Positions 35,511 through 45,751 of a stretch of DNA of 64,000 nucleotides are shown here, piece after piece (position 1 is the stretch's first letter; every line of letters begins with the position of its first letter). A model generated the notes under the pieces. It had not been told where the DNA came from. It ran no database searches and saw only the letters and a program-made list of their open reading frames with translations. Origin of the DNA: Amylibacter sp. SFDW26 (GTDB lineage Bacteria > Pseudomonadota > Alphaproteobacteria > Rhodobacterales > Rhodobacteraceae); NCBI RefSeq assembly GCF_009184395.1, contig NZ_WEIC01000001.1, positions 390,047 to 454,046 of the forward strand, given 5' to 3'. The position numbers were made by a program, and so were the translations under genes.

Positions 35511-35587
35511 GCGGTTGTAGCTCAGCTGGTTAGAGTGCCGGCCTGTCACGCCGGAGGTCGCGGGTTCGAGCCCCGTCAACCGCGCCA
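35511..35587 (+). tRNA. tRNA-Asp (anticodon GTC)
   Basis: The acceptor GCGGTTG pairs with CAACCGC, followed by G and an encoded CCA. The anticodon stem CCGGC/GCCGG encloses loop CTGTCAC with anticodon GTC (aspartate). The T-loop is GGTTCGAGCC. The length is 77 nt with CCA. Confidence 0.97.
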
Positions 35588-35594
35588 TTCCATT

Positions 35595-35633
35595 AAAAAA
35601 AGCCCCAAGTTCACCAGAACTCGGGGCTTTTTT
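35595..35633. terminator. bidirectional intrinsic terminator
   Basis: AAAAAGCCCC-AAGTTC and GAACTCGGGGCTTTTT form a long stem between tRNA-Asp and the convergent maoC-like gene, with A and T runs on each side. Confidence 0.9.
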
Positions 35634-35638
35634 AATAC

Positions 35639-36109
35639 TTAAAGTTCCCCAGACACCAATAACGTTAACCAAGTTCCGATCATCGCAGGCTTTTCATTGT
35701 CTTTGATATGCACACGCACTTCATTTTCTGACAGATACTGACCTTCGCGCCTTTTACTGATTTTCTTTAACGTGAATTCGCCACGAATTTCAGCACCACT
35801 TGGAACAGGTTCCAGAAAGCGAACGCGGTTTAATCCATAATTAATCACCAACTCATGATCCTTTAACTGTGGAACGCGGTCTTTGTACATCTGAGTGATT
35901 AAAGACAACGTAAGAAAACCATGTGCAATCGCACCGCCAAATGGCGTGTCTTCTTTGGCGCGTTCTGGATCATTATGGATGAATTGATAATCGCCTGTTA
36001 CATCGCAAAACCCATCAATCATATCTTGACCAATACGCATCCAATCGGAATGTCCAAGAGTTTCGCCCTGTAAGGCTTCGTAAGCCGCTAAATCAATCTT
36101 TTCTGGCAT
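35639..36109 (-). CDS. MaoC family dehydratase (hot-dog fold)
   Basis: The 156-residue protein has the MaoC hydratase motif QFIHNDPERAKEDTPFGG with the catalytic Asp/His, then AIAHGFLTLSL. It likely hydrates enoyl-CoA-type substrates. The ATG at 36109 (MPEKIDLAAY) has GGTGA upstream; an upstream frame of 28 residues has no family match. It is divergent from rplU. Confidence 0.9.
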   Translation of the reverse strand: MPEKIDLAAYEALQGETLGHSDWMRIGQDMIDGFCDVTGDYQFIHNDPERAKEDTPFGGAIAHGFLTLSLITQMYKDRVPQLKDHELVINYGLNRVRFLEPVPSGAEIRGEFTLKKISKRREGQYLSENEVRVHIKDNEKPAMIGTWLTLLVSGEL

Positions 36110-36199
36110 TGTGATCACCTCTATAATTTGGGATAATGTGTCATATGGATCAGGTGCTGCCAACAACCTAAATTCCCTTTGTTTATTGGGCAAAAGCGC

Positions 36200-36228
36200 T
36201 TGACTTTAAACAGTAATCCGACGATAAG
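36200..36228 (+). promoter_or_regulatory. promoter of rplU-rpmA
   Basis: TTGACT (36200-36205) and GATAAG (36223-36228) are spaced by exactly 17 bp. Transcription would begin near 36235, leaving a leader of about 145 nt before rplU. Confidence 0.65.
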
Positions 36229-36235
36229 CCGCCCA

Positions 36236-36339
36236 CCAAGCGACTCTTCGCTTGGGTATATTTTCATATCGCATCGAAAGATGCGCGCTGTTTGAAGGCG
36301 CGATTTAATCGCTAAACAATTGTAATTACTTGAGTAATT
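36236..36339 (+). promoter_or_regulatory. structured 5' leader of rplU
   Basis: Several short perfect hairpins follow the promoter. CCAAGCGA/TCGCTTGG lies at 36236-36255. CGCATC-GAAA-GATGCG lies at 36270-36285. CGCGC/GCGCG (36284-36288 with 36298-36302) and GCGAT/ATCGC (36300-36312) overlap their neighbours and are partly exclusive. AATTAC/GTAATT lies at 36324-36339. This is consistent with ribosomal-protein autoregulation, but I cannot match it to a known L21 leader. Confidence 0.45.
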
Positions 36340-36378
36340 CAACGGGCCACAAGACGCGGAAGTTAAAGGATAGCGCAG

Positions 36379-36906
36379 ATGTTTGCGGTACTAAAAACTG
36401 GTGGTAAGCAGTATAAAGTTGCCAGCGGAGATATTCTTCGTGTTGAAAAAGTGACTGGCAATGCTGGTGACACAGTTCAATTCAATGAGATTCTAATGGT
36501 TGGTGGCGATAAGCCAACAATTGGTGTTCCGACTGTTGCGGGCGCTGCGGTTCAAGCTGAAATTCTTGAGCAAGGCAAAGGCCCAAAGGTTATCAACTAT
36601 GTTAAACGTCGTCGTAAGCACAGCTCGCAACGTAAAAAAGGTCACCGTCAACAGATCACTGTTCTTCGTGTAACAGACATCTTGGCTAAAGGTGGAGATA
36701 AGTCTGGTGTAGCAGCTGCAGATAACGGTACAGGTTTTGTACCAGGTGCTGTAGAAGCAAAACCAGTGGCTAAAAAGCCAGCGGCAAAGAAACCAGCAGC
36801 GAAAAAAGCGGCTCCTAAAAAAGCAGCTAAAGCTGAAGCGAAACCAGCAGCAAAAAAAGCAGCGCCTAAGAAAAAAGCGCCAGCTAAAAAAGCTGCAGAT
36901 AAGTAA
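36379..36906 (+). CDS. rplU: 50S ribosomal protein L21 with a long Lys/Ala-rich tail
   Basis: The N-terminal 103 or so residues are a normal L21 ([20 protein letters not shown], then [21 protein letters not shown]). They are followed by about 70 extra residues ending in a low-complexity tail of repeated [15 protein letters not shown] units. Such basic tails occur in several alphaproteobacterial L21 proteins. The tail could bind rRNA or nucleoid DNA; that is inference. AAAGGA lies upstream of the ATG. rpmA follows after 11 nt. Confidence 0.96.
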   Translation: MFAVLKTGGKQYKVASGDILRVEKVTGNAGDTVQFNEILMVGGDKPTIGVPTVAGAAVQAEILEQGKGPKVINYVKRRRKHSSQRKKGHRQQITVLRVTDILAKGGDKSGVAAADNGTGFVPGAVEAKPVAKKPAAKKPAAKKAAPKKAAKAEAKPAAKKAAPKKKAPAKKAADK

Positions 36907-36917
36907 GGACTAGCGAT

Positions 36918-37187
36918 ATGGCACATAAAAAAGCAGGCGGTTCATCCCGTAACGGTCGCGACTCCGCGGGTCGTCGTTTAGGCGTTAAAAAATTCGGTGG
37001 CGAATTGGTTATCCCTGGCAACATCATTGCACGTCAGCGTGGCAACAAGTGGTGGCCAGGTGAAAATGTTGGTCAAGGTAAAGATCACACATTGTTCGCA
37101 ACTGTTGAAGGTCACGTATCTTTCAAAAAAGGCTTCAAAGGCCGTACATTCGTTTCTGTTCTTCCGGCGGCCGAGGCTGCGGAATAA
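36918..37187 (+). CDS. rpmA: 50S ribosomal protein L27
   Basis: The 89-residue protein has the standard L27 N-terminus [20 protein letters not shown] and the central [19 protein letters not shown]. It lies near the peptidyl-transferase centre. It has no Firmicutes-type N-terminal extension to be cleaved. It forms an operon with rplU and ends at a strong terminator. Confidence 0.98.
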   Translation: MAHKKAGGSSRNGRDSAGRRLGVKKFGGELVIPGNIIARQRGNKWWPGENVGQGKDHTLFATVEGHVSFKKGFKGRTFVSVLPAAEAAE

Positions 37188-37216
37188 GCTGATTTGAAGC
37201 GAAACATAATGTTTTG

Positions 37217-37249
37217 AAAGGGTCGGCTGAAAAGCCGGCCCTTTTTTTG
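37217..37249 (+). terminator. intrinsic terminator after rpmA
   Basis: AAAGGGTCGGCT and AGCCGGCCCTTT form a long stem with a GAAA loop, followed by seven Ts. Confidence 0.92.
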
Positions 37250-37264
37250 TTTAAGGGTTTGATT

Positions 37265-38290
37265 ATGAGAGAGGTAAAAACAGAAAGGTTATTATTGCGT
37301 CAACTACGCGATGAGGATGCGTATGCTTTAGCTGAGGCTGCTAATAATTTTGAAATTGCAAAATGGTTAAATTTATTGCCGCATCCATATAGTCTGGGTG
37401 ATGCAAAAGAATTTATAAACAGAATTAGAGATACAAAAACAGAACCATTTGGTGTTTTCAATGATGGTATATTTATTGGTGTAATTGGAACAGAAGGCCC
37501 ATTAGGGCTTGGATATTGGTTTGCCCAAGAAGCTTGGGGAAAAGGCTTTGGTACTGAGGCTGCAAAAGCTTCTGTCGATTTATACTTTAGCAATCCAGAT
37601 GCAAAAGAGCTGCTGTCAAGTTATGTTGTCGCCAATTTGGGATCAGCTCGTATTCAAGAGAAGCTCGGCTTTAAAATTGTCGACCGCAAGATTGTCGAAC
37701 GTAAACATTTAAATGATGTTGAGCATGTTACGACAGTTCTTACACGTCAGGCATGGTTAGAGGCAAAGGAACGCGTAATGAAAACTAAAAGATTAACTTT
37801 ACGCCCATTAAGACGAAGTGATTGGAAAGCTATACAAAAAATAGGCGGTAATTCTAATGTTGCCTCAATGACTGGTAGCCTAAAAAGCCCATGGTTAGAT
37901 AATGATGTTCAAGACTGGGTGCAGTTGCGTGTTTCTGATCGCGATATACCCAAGACATTTATTATAGAGATGGGAAATAAAATAATTGGATTTACTGGTA
38001 TAGGTGGAAACCCAATCTCGCTTATGTATGTGGTCGACCAAGCATATTGGGGACAGGGATTTGCATCTGAAGCTGTATATAAAACGCTAGAGTATACCTT
38101 TAAGAGCTCTAGCGCAGATGACATTGTTGCCGATGTTTTCCACGATAACCTTGCTTCAGTACGTATATTAGAAAAGTTTGGCTTCAAATGTATTGGGGAA
38201 GATGTCGATACATCGCTGGCACGGGTTGAGCCTGCGCCCGTCTTTCTGTATCGCTTGTCGCGAACCGATTTTGAAAGTCTGAGCTTATGA
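37265..38290 (+). CDS. two-domain GNAT N-acetyltransferase (tandem fusion)
   Basis: The 341-residue protein has two complete RimJ-type GNAT domains. The first opens [19 protein letters not shown] and has [17 protein letters not shown] with the acetyl-CoA loop. The second opens [19 protein letters not shown] and has [17 protein letters not shown]. The junction, ERVMKTKRL, contains an ATG at 37778 with AAAGGA 7 nt upstream, a fossil or working start for the second half. Substrates may be ribosomal proteins or small molecules. The stop overlaps obgE by ATGA. Confidence 0.85.
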   Translation: MREVKTERLLLRQLRDEDAYALAEAANNFEIAKWLNLLPHPYSLGDAKEFINRIRDTKTEPFGVFNDGIFIGVIGTEGPLGLGYWFAQEAWGKGFGTEAAKASVDLYFSNPDAKELLSSYVVANLGSARIQEKLGFKIVDRKIVERKHLNDVEHVTTVLTRQAWLEAKERVMKTKRLTLRPLRRSDWKAIQKIGGNSNVASMTGSLKSPWLDNDVQDWVQLRVSDRDIPKTFIIEMGNKIIGFTGIGGNPISLMYVVDQAYWGQGFASEAVYKTLEYTFKSSSADDIVADVFHDNLASVRILEKFGFKCIGEDVDTSLARVEPAPVFLYRLSRTDFESLSL

Positions 38291-39342
38291 AATTTCTTGA
38301 TATAGCAAAAGTATACATACGCTCTGGGGCAGGGGGGAATGGTTGTGTGTCGTTCCGTCGCGAAGCACATGTTGAATATGGTGGTCCCGATGGTGGCAAT
38401 GGCGGTTCAGGCGGCAGCGTCTTTGCCGAAGCTGTCGAAGGTTTGAATACGCTGATTGATTTTCGCTATCAGCAGCACTTCTTTGCCCAAAACGGCAAGC
38501 CTGGTATGGGCAAGCAACGCTCTGGTAAAGATGGCGAAGATATTGTTTTGAAGGTTCCTGTGGGAACAGAAATTCTGGACGAAGACGAAGTGACTGTAAT
38601 CGCTGATTTGACCGAAGTGGGCCAACGGTTTTTATTGGCCGAAGGTGGCAATGGTGGTTTCGGTAACCTTCATTTCAAGTCATCGCGTAACCAAGCACCA
38701 CGCAAAGCCAACCCAGGTCAGCCAGAAATTAATCGTGAAATTTGGTTGAACCTAAAATTGATTGCGGACGCTGGTTTGTTGGGTTTGCCGAACGCTGGTA
38801 AATCGACGTTTTTGGCTGCCACTTCAAATGCACGCCCAAAGATTGCGGATTATCCATTCACAACATTGCATCCTAATTTGGGCGTTGTGGGCATTGATAA
38901 TACTGAATTCGTTATGGCGGATATTCCTGGCTTGATTGCCGGTGCACACGAAGGCAAAGGTATCGGCGATCGTTTCCTTGGTCACGTAGAGCGCTGTGCT
39001 GTTTTGCTACATCTTGTAGATGGAACATCTGAGACGGCTATTGAAGATTATCATACAATTATCAACGAGTTGAAAATGTATGGTGGTGATCTTGCCAATC
39101 GTCCACGTGTCACAGCATTGAACAAATGTGATGCGATCGATGATACGGAACAAGCGCAGATACATAATGAACTAGAGCAAGTTGTAGGGGGCACTGTGCA
39201 CCAAATCTCTGGTGTGGCACATCAAGGTTTGCAAGATGTTTTGCGTGAATTACGATCAACGATCGATATGCGAAACGCAGACGAGAAAAAGGCCGAGATG
39301 GATGATAGCGAGGTTGAGGAGACGACTGGATGGCGCCCTTAA
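38287..39342 (+). CDS. obgE: GTPase ObgE/CgtA
   Basis: The 351-residue protein has the glycine-rich Obg domain ([11 protein letters not shown]), then the G domain with P-loop [10 protein letters not shown], switch [21 protein letters not shown] and NKCD. It acts in 50S ribosome assembly. It overlaps the double-GNAT gene by 4 nt and proB by 13 nt, so translation is coupled. Confidence 0.98.
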   Translation: MKFLDIAKVYIRSGAGGNGCVSFRREAHVEYGGPDGGNGGSGGSVFAEAVEGLNTLIDFRYQQHFFAQNGKPGMGKQRSGKDGEDIVLKVPVGTEILDEDEVTVIADLTEVGQRFLLAEGGNGGFGNLHFKSSRNQAPRKANPGQPEINREIWLNLKLIADAGLLGLPNAGKSTFLAATSNARPKIADYPFTTLHPNLGVVGIDNTEFVMADIPGLIAGAHEGKGIGDRFLGHVERCAVLLHLVDGTSETAIEDYHTIINELKMYGGDLANRPRVTALNKCDAIDDTEQAQIHNELEQVVGGTVHQISGVAHQGLQDVLRELRSTIDMRNADEKKAEMDDSEVEETTGWRP

Positions 39343-40436
39343 ACACAGCAAAACGCATCGTTGTCAAAATTGGATCAGCGCTTCTTGTTGATGCTGAGAC
39401 TGGTGAATTGCGTCTGAAATGGTTGAAAGGCTTGGCCAAAGATATTGCCGCGCAAAAGCAAGCGGGTAGGGATATATTGGTTGTTTCGTCTGGTTCGATT
39501 GCTTTGGGGCGTAAAGTACTTGGTATGCCAGATGGCATATTAACGTTGGAACAAAGCCAAGCTGCTGCTGCGGTTGGTCAAATCCGATTGGCACGTGCTT
39601 ACGAAGAAATCCTTGAACCCTATAATATTAAGACAGCACAAATTTTGCTGACTTTGGATGACAGTACGGATCGCCGACGTTATCTGAACTCACGCGCCAC
39701 GTTCACAGCTCTTTTGGCTTGCGATGTGGTTCCTATTGTGAACGAAAATGACACTGTTGCCACCGATGAAATCCGTTTTGGGGACAATGATCGATTAGCT
39801 GCACAAGTTGCGTCTATGGCTGGCGCGGATGTGTTGGTTTTGCTGTCTGATGTGGATGGCTTTTACACAGGAAATCCGAAAACAGATGCGGAAGCAAAAC
39901 GCATTGATGTTATCGAAAATATCACACCAGAACTTGAGGCGATGGCAGGTGATGCAGGTACGGCAAATGCCAAAGGTGGTATGAAAACAAAAGTGATGGC
40001 TGCAAAAACTGCAATGCAATCGGGTTGTTCTATGGCGATCATGTTGGGTGATGTAGATCAACCTTTGTTAGCTTTGGAAAACGGCGGAATATGCAGTTGG
40101 TTCATGGCGCATGGTGACCCGCAAGCTGCGCGTAAGCAATGGATCGCAACAATGAAGCCTAAGGGGACATTGATCGTGGATGCGGGCGCTGCCAAGGCGC
40201 TTAAGGCGGGTAAATCTTTGTTGCCAGCAGGCGTTGTTGGCGGGCAGGGTGGTTTCTTGCGTGGTGATATGGTTTCTATCATTGATGAGAATAATGCTGA
40301 GCTGGCCAAAGGTTTGGTCAATTACGATGCTGCCGAGGTGAATAAGATTTCAGGGCGACAAACCACTGAAATAAAAGAAATATTGGGATATCCAGGCCGT
40401 GCAAGCTTGGTTCATCGCGATGACATGGTGATGTGA
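39330..40436 (+). CDS. proB: glutamate 5-kinase
   Basis: The 368-residue enzyme phosphorylates glutamate in proline synthesis. The amino-acid kinase domain has [35 protein letters not shown] and [14 protein letters not shown]-terminal PUA domain (about residues 275-360) carries [21 protein letters not shown] at 39330 overlaps the obgE end. Confidence 0.98.
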   Translation: MAPLNTAKRIVVKIGSALLVDAETGELRLKWLKGLAKDIAAQKQAGRDILVVSSGSIALGRKVLGMPDGILTLEQSQAAAAVGQIRLARAYEEILEPYNIKTAQILLTLDDSTDRRRYLNSRATFTALLACDVVPIVNENDTVATDEIRFGDNDRLAAQVASMAGADVLVLLSDVDGFYTGNPKTDAEAKRIDVIENITPELEAMAGDAGTANAKGGMKTKVMAAKTAMQSGCSMAIMLGDVDQPLLALENGGICSWFMAHGDPQAARKQWIATMKPKGTLIVDAGAAKALKAGKSLLPAGVVGGQGGFLRGDMVSIIDENNAELAKGLVNYDAAEVNKISGRQTTEIKEILGYPGRASLVHRDDMVM

Positions 40437-40442
40437 GGAATT

Positions 40443-41696
40443 ATGGATATTAAAGCAACCATGGCTACGATTGGCCAAAACGCAAAAGCTGCTAGCGCAG
40501 AGCTGGCGTTTGCTTCTGCAGATGTCAAACAAAAAGCACTCGAAGCTGCTGCCGATGCCGTTTGGACGCGCCGTGCAGATATCATTGATGCGAATGAAAA
40601 GGATATGGAGTTCGGCCGTAACAAAGGCCTGACAGATGCCATGATGGACCGTTTGAAATTAGACGAGGATCGCATTCAAAGCATCGTTGATGGTTTGCGT
40701 GCCGTTGCTGCGCAGGATGACCCTGTGGGTGCTGTGTTGGCGGAATGGGATCGTCCAACAGGTTTACATATCAAACGCGTCAGCACGCCATTGGGCGTGA
40801 TTGGTGTGATTTATGAAAGCCGCCCGAATGTGACTGCGGATGCGGGTGCTTTATGCCTTAAAGCTGGCAATGCTGTGATCTTGCGTGGTGGTTCCGAAAG
40901 TTTTCATTCATCTGGTGCTATTCATGAATGTCTTGTGGATGGTCTGAAAGCTGTTGGTTTGCCAGAAGCATCTATCCAACTGGTACCAACACGAGATCGC
41001 GATGCTGTTGGTGAAATGCTGACAATGACCGATTATATTGACGTAATTGTGCCACGCGGTGGTAAAGGTCTTGTTGGCCGTGTTCAGGCCGATGCCCGCG
41101 TTCCTGTATTCGCACATCTTGAAGGTATTTGTCATATCTATGTGGATGCTAGTGCAGATGTATCAAAAGCGCGTGATGTTATCATGAATGCGAAAACGCG
41201 CCGTACAGGCATTTGTGGTTCATTGGAATGTTTGCTTGTTGATCGCGGATTTTATGATGCCCACGGCATTCCATTCATCCAAGATTTGTTGGATGCAAAT
41301 GTAGAAGTGCGTGGTGATGAATACATCCAAAAAATGCGCGGTGTTGTAGCGGCTAAAACTGACGACTGGGGGCATGAATACCTTGATATGATCATGGCTG
41401 CCAAAGTTGTGGATGGTGTGGATGGTGCTATTGCGCATATCCACGAATACAGCTCAAATCACACGGACTGTATTTTGACCGAAGATGATGCAGTCGCTGA
41501 TCGCTTCTTTGAGCGTGTTGATAGTGCGATTGTCATGCGTAATGCATCTACACAATTCGCAGATGGTGGTGAATTTGGTATGGGCGCTGAAATCGGCATT
41601 GCGACTGGTAAAATGCACGCGCGTGGTCCAGTAGGGGCTGCTCAACTGACAAGTTTCAAGTATATTGTGATAGGCGACGGTACGACGCGCGCTTAA
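40443..41696 (+). CDS. proA: gamma-glutamyl phosphate reductase
   Basis: The 417-residue enzyme reduces gamma-glutamyl phosphate to glutamate semialdehyde. It has the aldehyde-dehydrogenase fold with [27 protein letters not shown], and the catalytic Cys in [14 protein letters not shown]. It lies 6 nt after proB and ends at a terminator. Confidence 0.98.
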   Translation: MDIKATMATIGQNAKAASAELAFASADVKQKALEAAADAVWTRRADIIDANEKDMEFGRNKGLTDAMMDRLKLDEDRIQSIVDGLRAVAAQDDPVGAVLAEWDRPTGLHIKRVSTPLGVIGVIYESRPNVTADAGALCLKAGNAVILRGGSESFHSSGAIHECLVDGLKAVGLPEASIQLVPTRDRDAVGEMLTMTDYIDVIVPRGGKGLVGRVQADARVPVFAHLEGICHIYVDASADVSKARDVIMNAKTRRTGICGSLECLLVDRGFYDAHGIPFIQDLLDANVEVRGDEYIQKMRGVVAAKTDDWGHEYLDMIMAAKVVDGVDGAIAHIHEYSSNHTDCILTEDDAVADRFFERVDSAIVMRNASTQFADGGEFGMGAEIGIATGKMHARGPVGAAQLTSFKYIVIGDGTTRA

Positions 41697-41718
41697 TTTT
41701 TAACAGCAATACAAAATA

Positions 41719-41747
41719 AAACCCGCTTCAAATTGGAGCGGGTTATT
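41719..41747. terminator. intrinsic terminator after proA
   Basis: AACCCGCTcc-type arms (AAACCCGCT near 41719-41727 and AGCGGGTTAT near 41737-41746) form a stem between proA and the convergent DUF882 gene. Confidence 0.8.
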
Positions 41748-41769
41748 TCGTTCTGAGTGTTAAGCTTTC

Positions 41770-42342
41770 TTAACCGCCCCATGTACGGATTGGACCGCAA
41801 TCCATGTGTACAAAGTTAGACCGTGAGTAACGCCCAACACCACCACCGTTGCACGATACTGCTGCACGCGCCATTTGGCCGACCGAACGAGAGCTGAGAC
41901 GAACGTCTGTTGCCATGCCCTTAACGTGATAGCTGTCCTTTGCAACACCGCGGCTGCGGCTGCGCAGCATCGAATTTGTGCGCGAAGAGCGGTAACCAGA
42001 TAAAAGTTGGAAGGGTTCGTTTGTGTTTAGCAAGTTGTGTGTGGCGGCAAGAACATCCACTTGGCGACGATCAATGTTTTTAACTGAATCTTCGCGCCAA
42101 TCACGCATGAAATAATTGAATTCTTCAAGGGCGGGTTTTATGTACTGGCCTTCAATCCAATAGATTGTGTCGATGCTTTCGCCTGTACGACCAGAACGCA
42201 TTGCAATGCGCCGAATATTGCCAGCACCTTTAAGGTAACCAGCGGCACCTGCATATACAGGAGCTGCAGAAATCATAGATACGCCAGCAAATGCACCAAG
42301 TAGCTTGCGGCGTGAAATCACGCTATTCGTCTTTCCAGTCAT
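41770..42342 (-). CDS. DUF882 / YcbK-type M15 peptidase, Tat-exported
   Basis: The 190-residue protein starts with a Tat signal (SRRKLLGAFAGVSMISAA, cut near VYA). The DUF882 zinc site is SGYRSSRTN, SYHVKGMATDVRL and VGRYSRSNFVHMDCG. It is a paralogue of the protein at 32.7 kb, with the same His-x6-Asp and final His. It is divergent from the L,D-transpeptidase, which suits a joint role in murein remodelling. Confidence 0.88.
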   Translation of the reverse strand: MTGKTNSVISRRKLLGAFAGVSMISAAPVYAGAAGYLKGAGNIRRIAMRSGRTGESIDTIYWIEGQYIKPALEEFNYFMRDWREDSVKNIDRRQVDVLAATHNLLNTNEPFQLLSGYRSSRTNSMLRSRSRGVAKDSYHVKGMATDVRLSSRSVGQMARAAVSCNGGGVGRYSRSNFVHMDCGPIRTWGG

Positions 42343-42669
42343 TAAATTGCCTGTCCATTATCCCGTTTACAGCCCTTTTCGCAGAGCCTTTCCTAACTTT
42401 CCCTCAAAATTAGGTGAAGACTATATGCCACAAAGTGATTCGTTTTCCAAGTGTTAACTTTGCAGCACTGAAGAAATATACTGCAATCTCCGTGGTTTAC
42501 GCGATTTTCCGCTTATATGCGCCATGATCCCTTTTTGTTCTTAAGAATTGGTGCATATATGAACCATATAAGCGAATACTTGCCGAAAAGTTGATTGGAC
42601 AGTTCGAGCAATGATGTAAGAATGCTAATATAGAATCTGTGTAACTGACCGTGTTTTTTGGGGGACACT
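42343..42669. other. 327-bp intergenic region between divergent genes
   Basis: This separates the divergent DUF882 and L,D-transpeptidase genes and should hold both promoters. Near the transpeptidase I see an AT-rich TAATAT with an extended TG motif (around 42628-42636) as a possible -10. I see no gene or clear hairpin. Confidence 0.4.
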
Positions 42670-44280
42670 ATGTATTTTTTAAGTAACAACGCCAGAAAGG
42701 CGTTTATTCTACTCACAATTTCGTTTCTTTTTCCAGCTATTGCAGCAACAGCGCAAACCGTCGTTAACAATAAAGAGGTTTACACGTCGGTTGCAAAAGT
42801 AGGGAAGAATGCAAAAGGTATTAAAGCATTTTACGCTTCCACAAATTACAAACCGATTTGGGTTGGGAGTAAAAATAAAGCACGTCGTAAAGCATTATTG
42901 GCATCGCTTAAATCATCGGGCAATCATGGTTTACCAACTGCTCGATATAAGATCGACAAATTGGAAAGCGCATTAAAGTCTGCACGTGGGAAACAAAATG
43001 TTGGCTCCGCAGAACTTTTAGCGACTAAGACTTACCTGCAATATGCTCATGATTTGACATCTGGTGCAGTAAACCCAAAAAAAATCGACCCAGAACTTGC
43101 TGTTAACCGTCCTCGACGTAGTGATGAGAAACTTTTAGCAGCATTTGCAAAAAGTTCCCCAGCTGGTTTTTTGAAGTCATTACAGCCAAAAACAAAAGAA
43201 TATCAGAAACTGTTGGTTGAAAAAAAGAAACTAGAACGTGCTCTTGGTGCATCTGCGGGTATTCAATCTATCCCAAGCCGCACTTTGAAAAAAGGATCAT
43301 CAAGTAACTCTGTTATCTTGCTGCGCCAACGTTTGACTAAATTGGGTTATGGTAAGCTTGGCAATGCACCACTGTTTGATGATGGTCTTAAAACAGCTGT
43401 TCAGAAGTTCCAAACAGCGAATGGCCTTAATCCAGATGGTGTTGCTGGTCCTGGTACGATTGGCCGTTTGAACCAAGGTCCAAAGGATAAATTGGTTAAG
43501 GTTTTAGTGAACTTAGAACGCGAACGTTGGATGAATTTCCCACGTGGAGATCGCAATGTATTTGTGAATTTAGCCTCTTACACAGTTTACCTAATGGACA
43601 ATGGCCGTTCGTCATTTGAAACGCGTGCCGTGATTGGTAAGCGCGCCAAAGACAGAACGCCTGAGTTCTATGATGAAATGACACATATGGTGATAAATCC
43701 AACATGGCACGTACCACGTTCCATTGCGGGTAAGGAATATTTGCCAATCATCCGCAAAGATCCAAGTTTTTTAAAGCGCCGTAATATGGTGATGATTTCG
43801 CAAAGCGGAAAATCTGTAAGCCCTGCAAGTGTTGATTTGTCAGGATATAACGAAAAGAACTTCCCTTATTATATTAAGCAGCGCCCCGATCCCCAAAACG
43901 CTTTGGGTCTAGTGAAGTTTATGTTCCCGAATAAATACAACATCTATTTGCATGACACACCAAGCAAAAGCTTGTTTAACCGTGAAGTACGTGCATTCAG
44001 CCATGGTTGTGTGCGTTTACAAAAACCGTTCGATTTTGCCTATAAGCTTTTGGAAAAACAAACATCGAACCCAAAAGGGGCCTTCCACACATTCCTAGAT
44101 ACTAAGAAAGAGCAATATGTAAACTTGGCAAAACCTGTGCCTGTATATTTGACATATCGCACAGCATATTTCGGTGATGCCTCTGCAGTATCGTTCTATC
44201 CAGATATCTATGGGCGCGATAAAAAAGTGTTTAACGCTTTAAGCAAAGCTGGGGTTTCATTGAGGGCAGTTCAAAGCTAA
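42670..44280 (+). CDS. L,D-transpeptidase family protein (YcbB-like)
   Basis: The 536-residue protein has a signal peptide (to about residue 30, cleavage near ATA). A peptidoglycan-binding domain (about 205-265) has VILLRQRLTKLGYG and FQTANGLNPDGVAGPGT. A C-terminal YkuD catalytic domain has IYLHDTPSK and the Cys in FSHGCVRLQKPFD. It forms 3-3 crosslinks in peptidoglycan or attaches lipoproteins. The ATG at 42670 has GGGGGACA upstream. It is divergent from the DUF882 protein. Confidence 0.92.
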   Translation: MYFLSNNARKAFILLTISFLFPAIAATAQTVVNNKEVYTSVAKVGKNAKGIKAFYASTNYKPIWVGSKNKARRKALLASLKSSGNHGLPTARYKIDKLESALKSARGKQNVGSAELLATKTYLQYAHDLTSGAVNPKKIDPELAVNRPRRSDEKLLAAFAKSSPAGFLKSLQPKTKEYQKLLVEKKKLERALGASAGIQSIPSRTLKKGSSSNSVILLRQRLTKLGYGKLGNAPLFDDGLKTAVQKFQTANGLNPDGVAGPGTIGRLNQGPKDKLVKVLVNLERERWMNFPRGDRNVFVNLASYTVYLMDNGRSSFETRAVIGKRAKDRTPEFYDEMTHMVINPTWHVPRSIAGKEYLPIIRKDPSFLKRRNMVMISQSGKSVSPASVDLSGYNEKNFPYYIKQRPDPQNALGLVKFMFPNKYNIYLHDTPSKSLFNREVRAFSHGCVRLQKPFDFAYKLLEKQTSNPKGAFHTFLDTKKEQYVNLAKPVPVYLTYRTAYFGDASAVSFYPDIYGRDKKVFNALSKAGVSLRAVQS

Positions 44281-44306
44281 AATAGTTTTAACTGGTTCAT
44301 TTTTTT

Positions 44307-44339
44307 ACGGGCGGCTGGTGCAAATCAGGCGCCCGTTTT
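44307..44339 (+). terminator. intrinsic terminator after the L,D-transpeptidase
   Basis: ACGGGCGGCTG and CAGGCGCCCGT form an 11-bp stem with one mismatch, then a T-run. It ends 14 nt before lpxD. Confidence 0.8.
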
Positions 44340-44352
44340 CATAAGGCTTCAC

Positions 44353-45438
44353 ATGACACACTATACTATCAAAGACATTGCCACAGCACTTGGTGCAGAG
44401 GCAGCAGGCAACCTTGATCTTGTCGTAACAACTGTAAATCAACCCCAACACGCGACTGCAGATCATTTGGCTTTGGCAATGGAGGAAACCTACAGTGATG
44501 CACTGCAAGAAGGGAATGCCAAAGCAGCTGTAGTCTGGGACGGCGCAGATTGGCAGTCATTAGGATTAGAGGCTGCAATTTTTGCACCTAGATCACGGTA
44601 TGTCTTGTCGGGTGTAACACATGTTTTCGAAAAGAAACCTCAAATTGGATCGGGTATACATGCATCCGCTGTTATTGATCCTTCTGCAAAGATTGGTGCG
44701 AACCCATCTATTGATCCATTCGTTACCATAGGTGCAAATGTCACAATAGGGGATAATGTTCGCGTAGCATCACATGCATCAATCGCCGAAGATGCTGTGA
44801 TTGGGAACGATGCTCTTATTTTGCAAGGTGCTCGCATTGGTGCGCGTGTTCGTATTGGTAATGGTTTTATTGCTCAACCGAATTGTGTGGTTGGCGCAGA
44901 TGGATTTTCCTTCGTAACTCCACAACCTGGTGCCATCGAAGAGGCACGCAAAACAGGTACGATCTCTGCTGCAAGTGAGACGGCTGGTTTTGCGCGTATT
45001 AACTCGCTTGGTGCCGTGTCTATCGGGGACAATGTTGAAATCGGGGCGTGTTCGACGATTGATAGAGGAACCATAGCTGACACTGTAATTGGTAACGGAA
45101 CAAAGGTCGATAATGTCGTGCAAATTGGCCATAATGTTGTGATTGGTGACAACTGTTTGCTTTGTGGCAATGTTGGCATTGGTGGCAGTACAGTCGTTGG
45201 TGATCGTGTTATTTTAGGCGGCAAATGTGGTGTTGCCGATCACGTCACAATCGGGTCTGATGTGATTGCTGCTGGCAAAACTGGGATATCATCGAACGTA
45301 CCGCCAAAACGTGTTATCATGGGTAATCCAGCTGTGAAAATGGAAACAAATGTTGAAATTTACAAAGCAACGCGACGTTTGCCAAGGCTTGTCGCAAAGG
45401 TCGCGGCACTCGAAAAAATTGTTTTCAAGAAAGACTAA
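44353..45438 (+). CDS. lpxD: UDP-3-O-(3-hydroxyacyl)glucosamine N-acyltransferase
   Basis: The 361-residue protein has an N-terminal uridine-binding domain (residues 1-105). A left-handed beta-helix follows with many hexapeptide repeats (for example [20 protein letters not shown]). The catalytic His lies in [12 protein letters not shown], and a C-terminal helix caps it. It adds the N-linked hydroxyacyl chain in lipid A synthesis. The usual partners fabZ, lpxA and lpxB are not adjacent; instead an ACP and a KAS II follow on the same strand. Confidence 0.95.
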   Translation: MTHYTIKDIATALGAEAAGNLDLVVTTVNQPQHATADHLALAMEETYSDALQEGNAKAAVVWDGADWQSLGLEAAIFAPRSRYVLSGVTHVFEKKPQIGSGIHASAVIDPSAKIGANPSIDPFVTIGANVTIGDNVRVASHASIAEDAVIGNDALILQGARIGARVRIGNGFIAQPNCVVGADGFSFVTPQPGAIEEARKTGTISAASETAGFARINSLGAVSIGDNVEIGACSTIDRGTIADTVIGNGTKVDNVVQIGHNVVIGDNCLLCGNVGIGGSTVVGDRVILGGKCGVADHVTIGSDVIAAGKTGISSNVPPKRVIMGNPAVKMETNVEIYKATRRLPRLVAKVAALEKIVFKKD

Positions 45439-45483
45439 AACCGCTATGGGAAGCTGTAACTGAAATATGAGGATATATCAGTC

Positions 45484-45744
45484 ATGTCTGTTGAAGATAA
45501 AATCATTGCGATCGTGGCTGAACAAGCCTTTTTAGAGCCCAGTGATGTATCACCATCATCTACATTAGAAGAGTTGGGCGTCGACTCCATGGCGCTGGTA
45601 GAGTGCATTTTTTCAATAGAAGAAGAATTTGATATACAAGTTCCCTTCAATGCAAATGATCCAAAAGCATCGAGCTTTGACATTTCATCCATTAAATCCA
45701 TTGTGACGGCAGTCGAAGATCTTATTGCCGCCCAGAAAGCATAA
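45484..45744 (+). CDS. acyl carrier protein, possibly dedicated to lipid A
   Basis: The 86-residue acidic protein has the phosphopantetheine Ser in LEELGVDSMALVECIFSIEE. It is not the housekeeping AcpP; that one has DSLDTVE and lies in the fab operon. The sequence resembles other secondary ACPs. Its place between lpxD and a KAS II suggests it carries a special acyl chain, by analogy with AcpXL of Rhizobiales; this is inference. Confidence 0.88.
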   Translation: MSVEDKIIAIVAEQAFLEPSDVSPSSTLEELGVDSMALVECIFSIEEEFDIQVPFNANDPKASSFDISSIKSIVTAVEDLIAAQKA

Positions 45745-45751
45745 CAGACTC

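Noticed and set aside
35511-35638. tRNA-Asp as an island integration site
   Set aside because: No integrase or repeated tRNA 3' end is found; a terminator and core genes follow.
36648-36926. Ala/Phe-rich 92-codon frame on the minus strand
   Set aside because: It is the antisense of the Lys/Ala repeat tail of L21.
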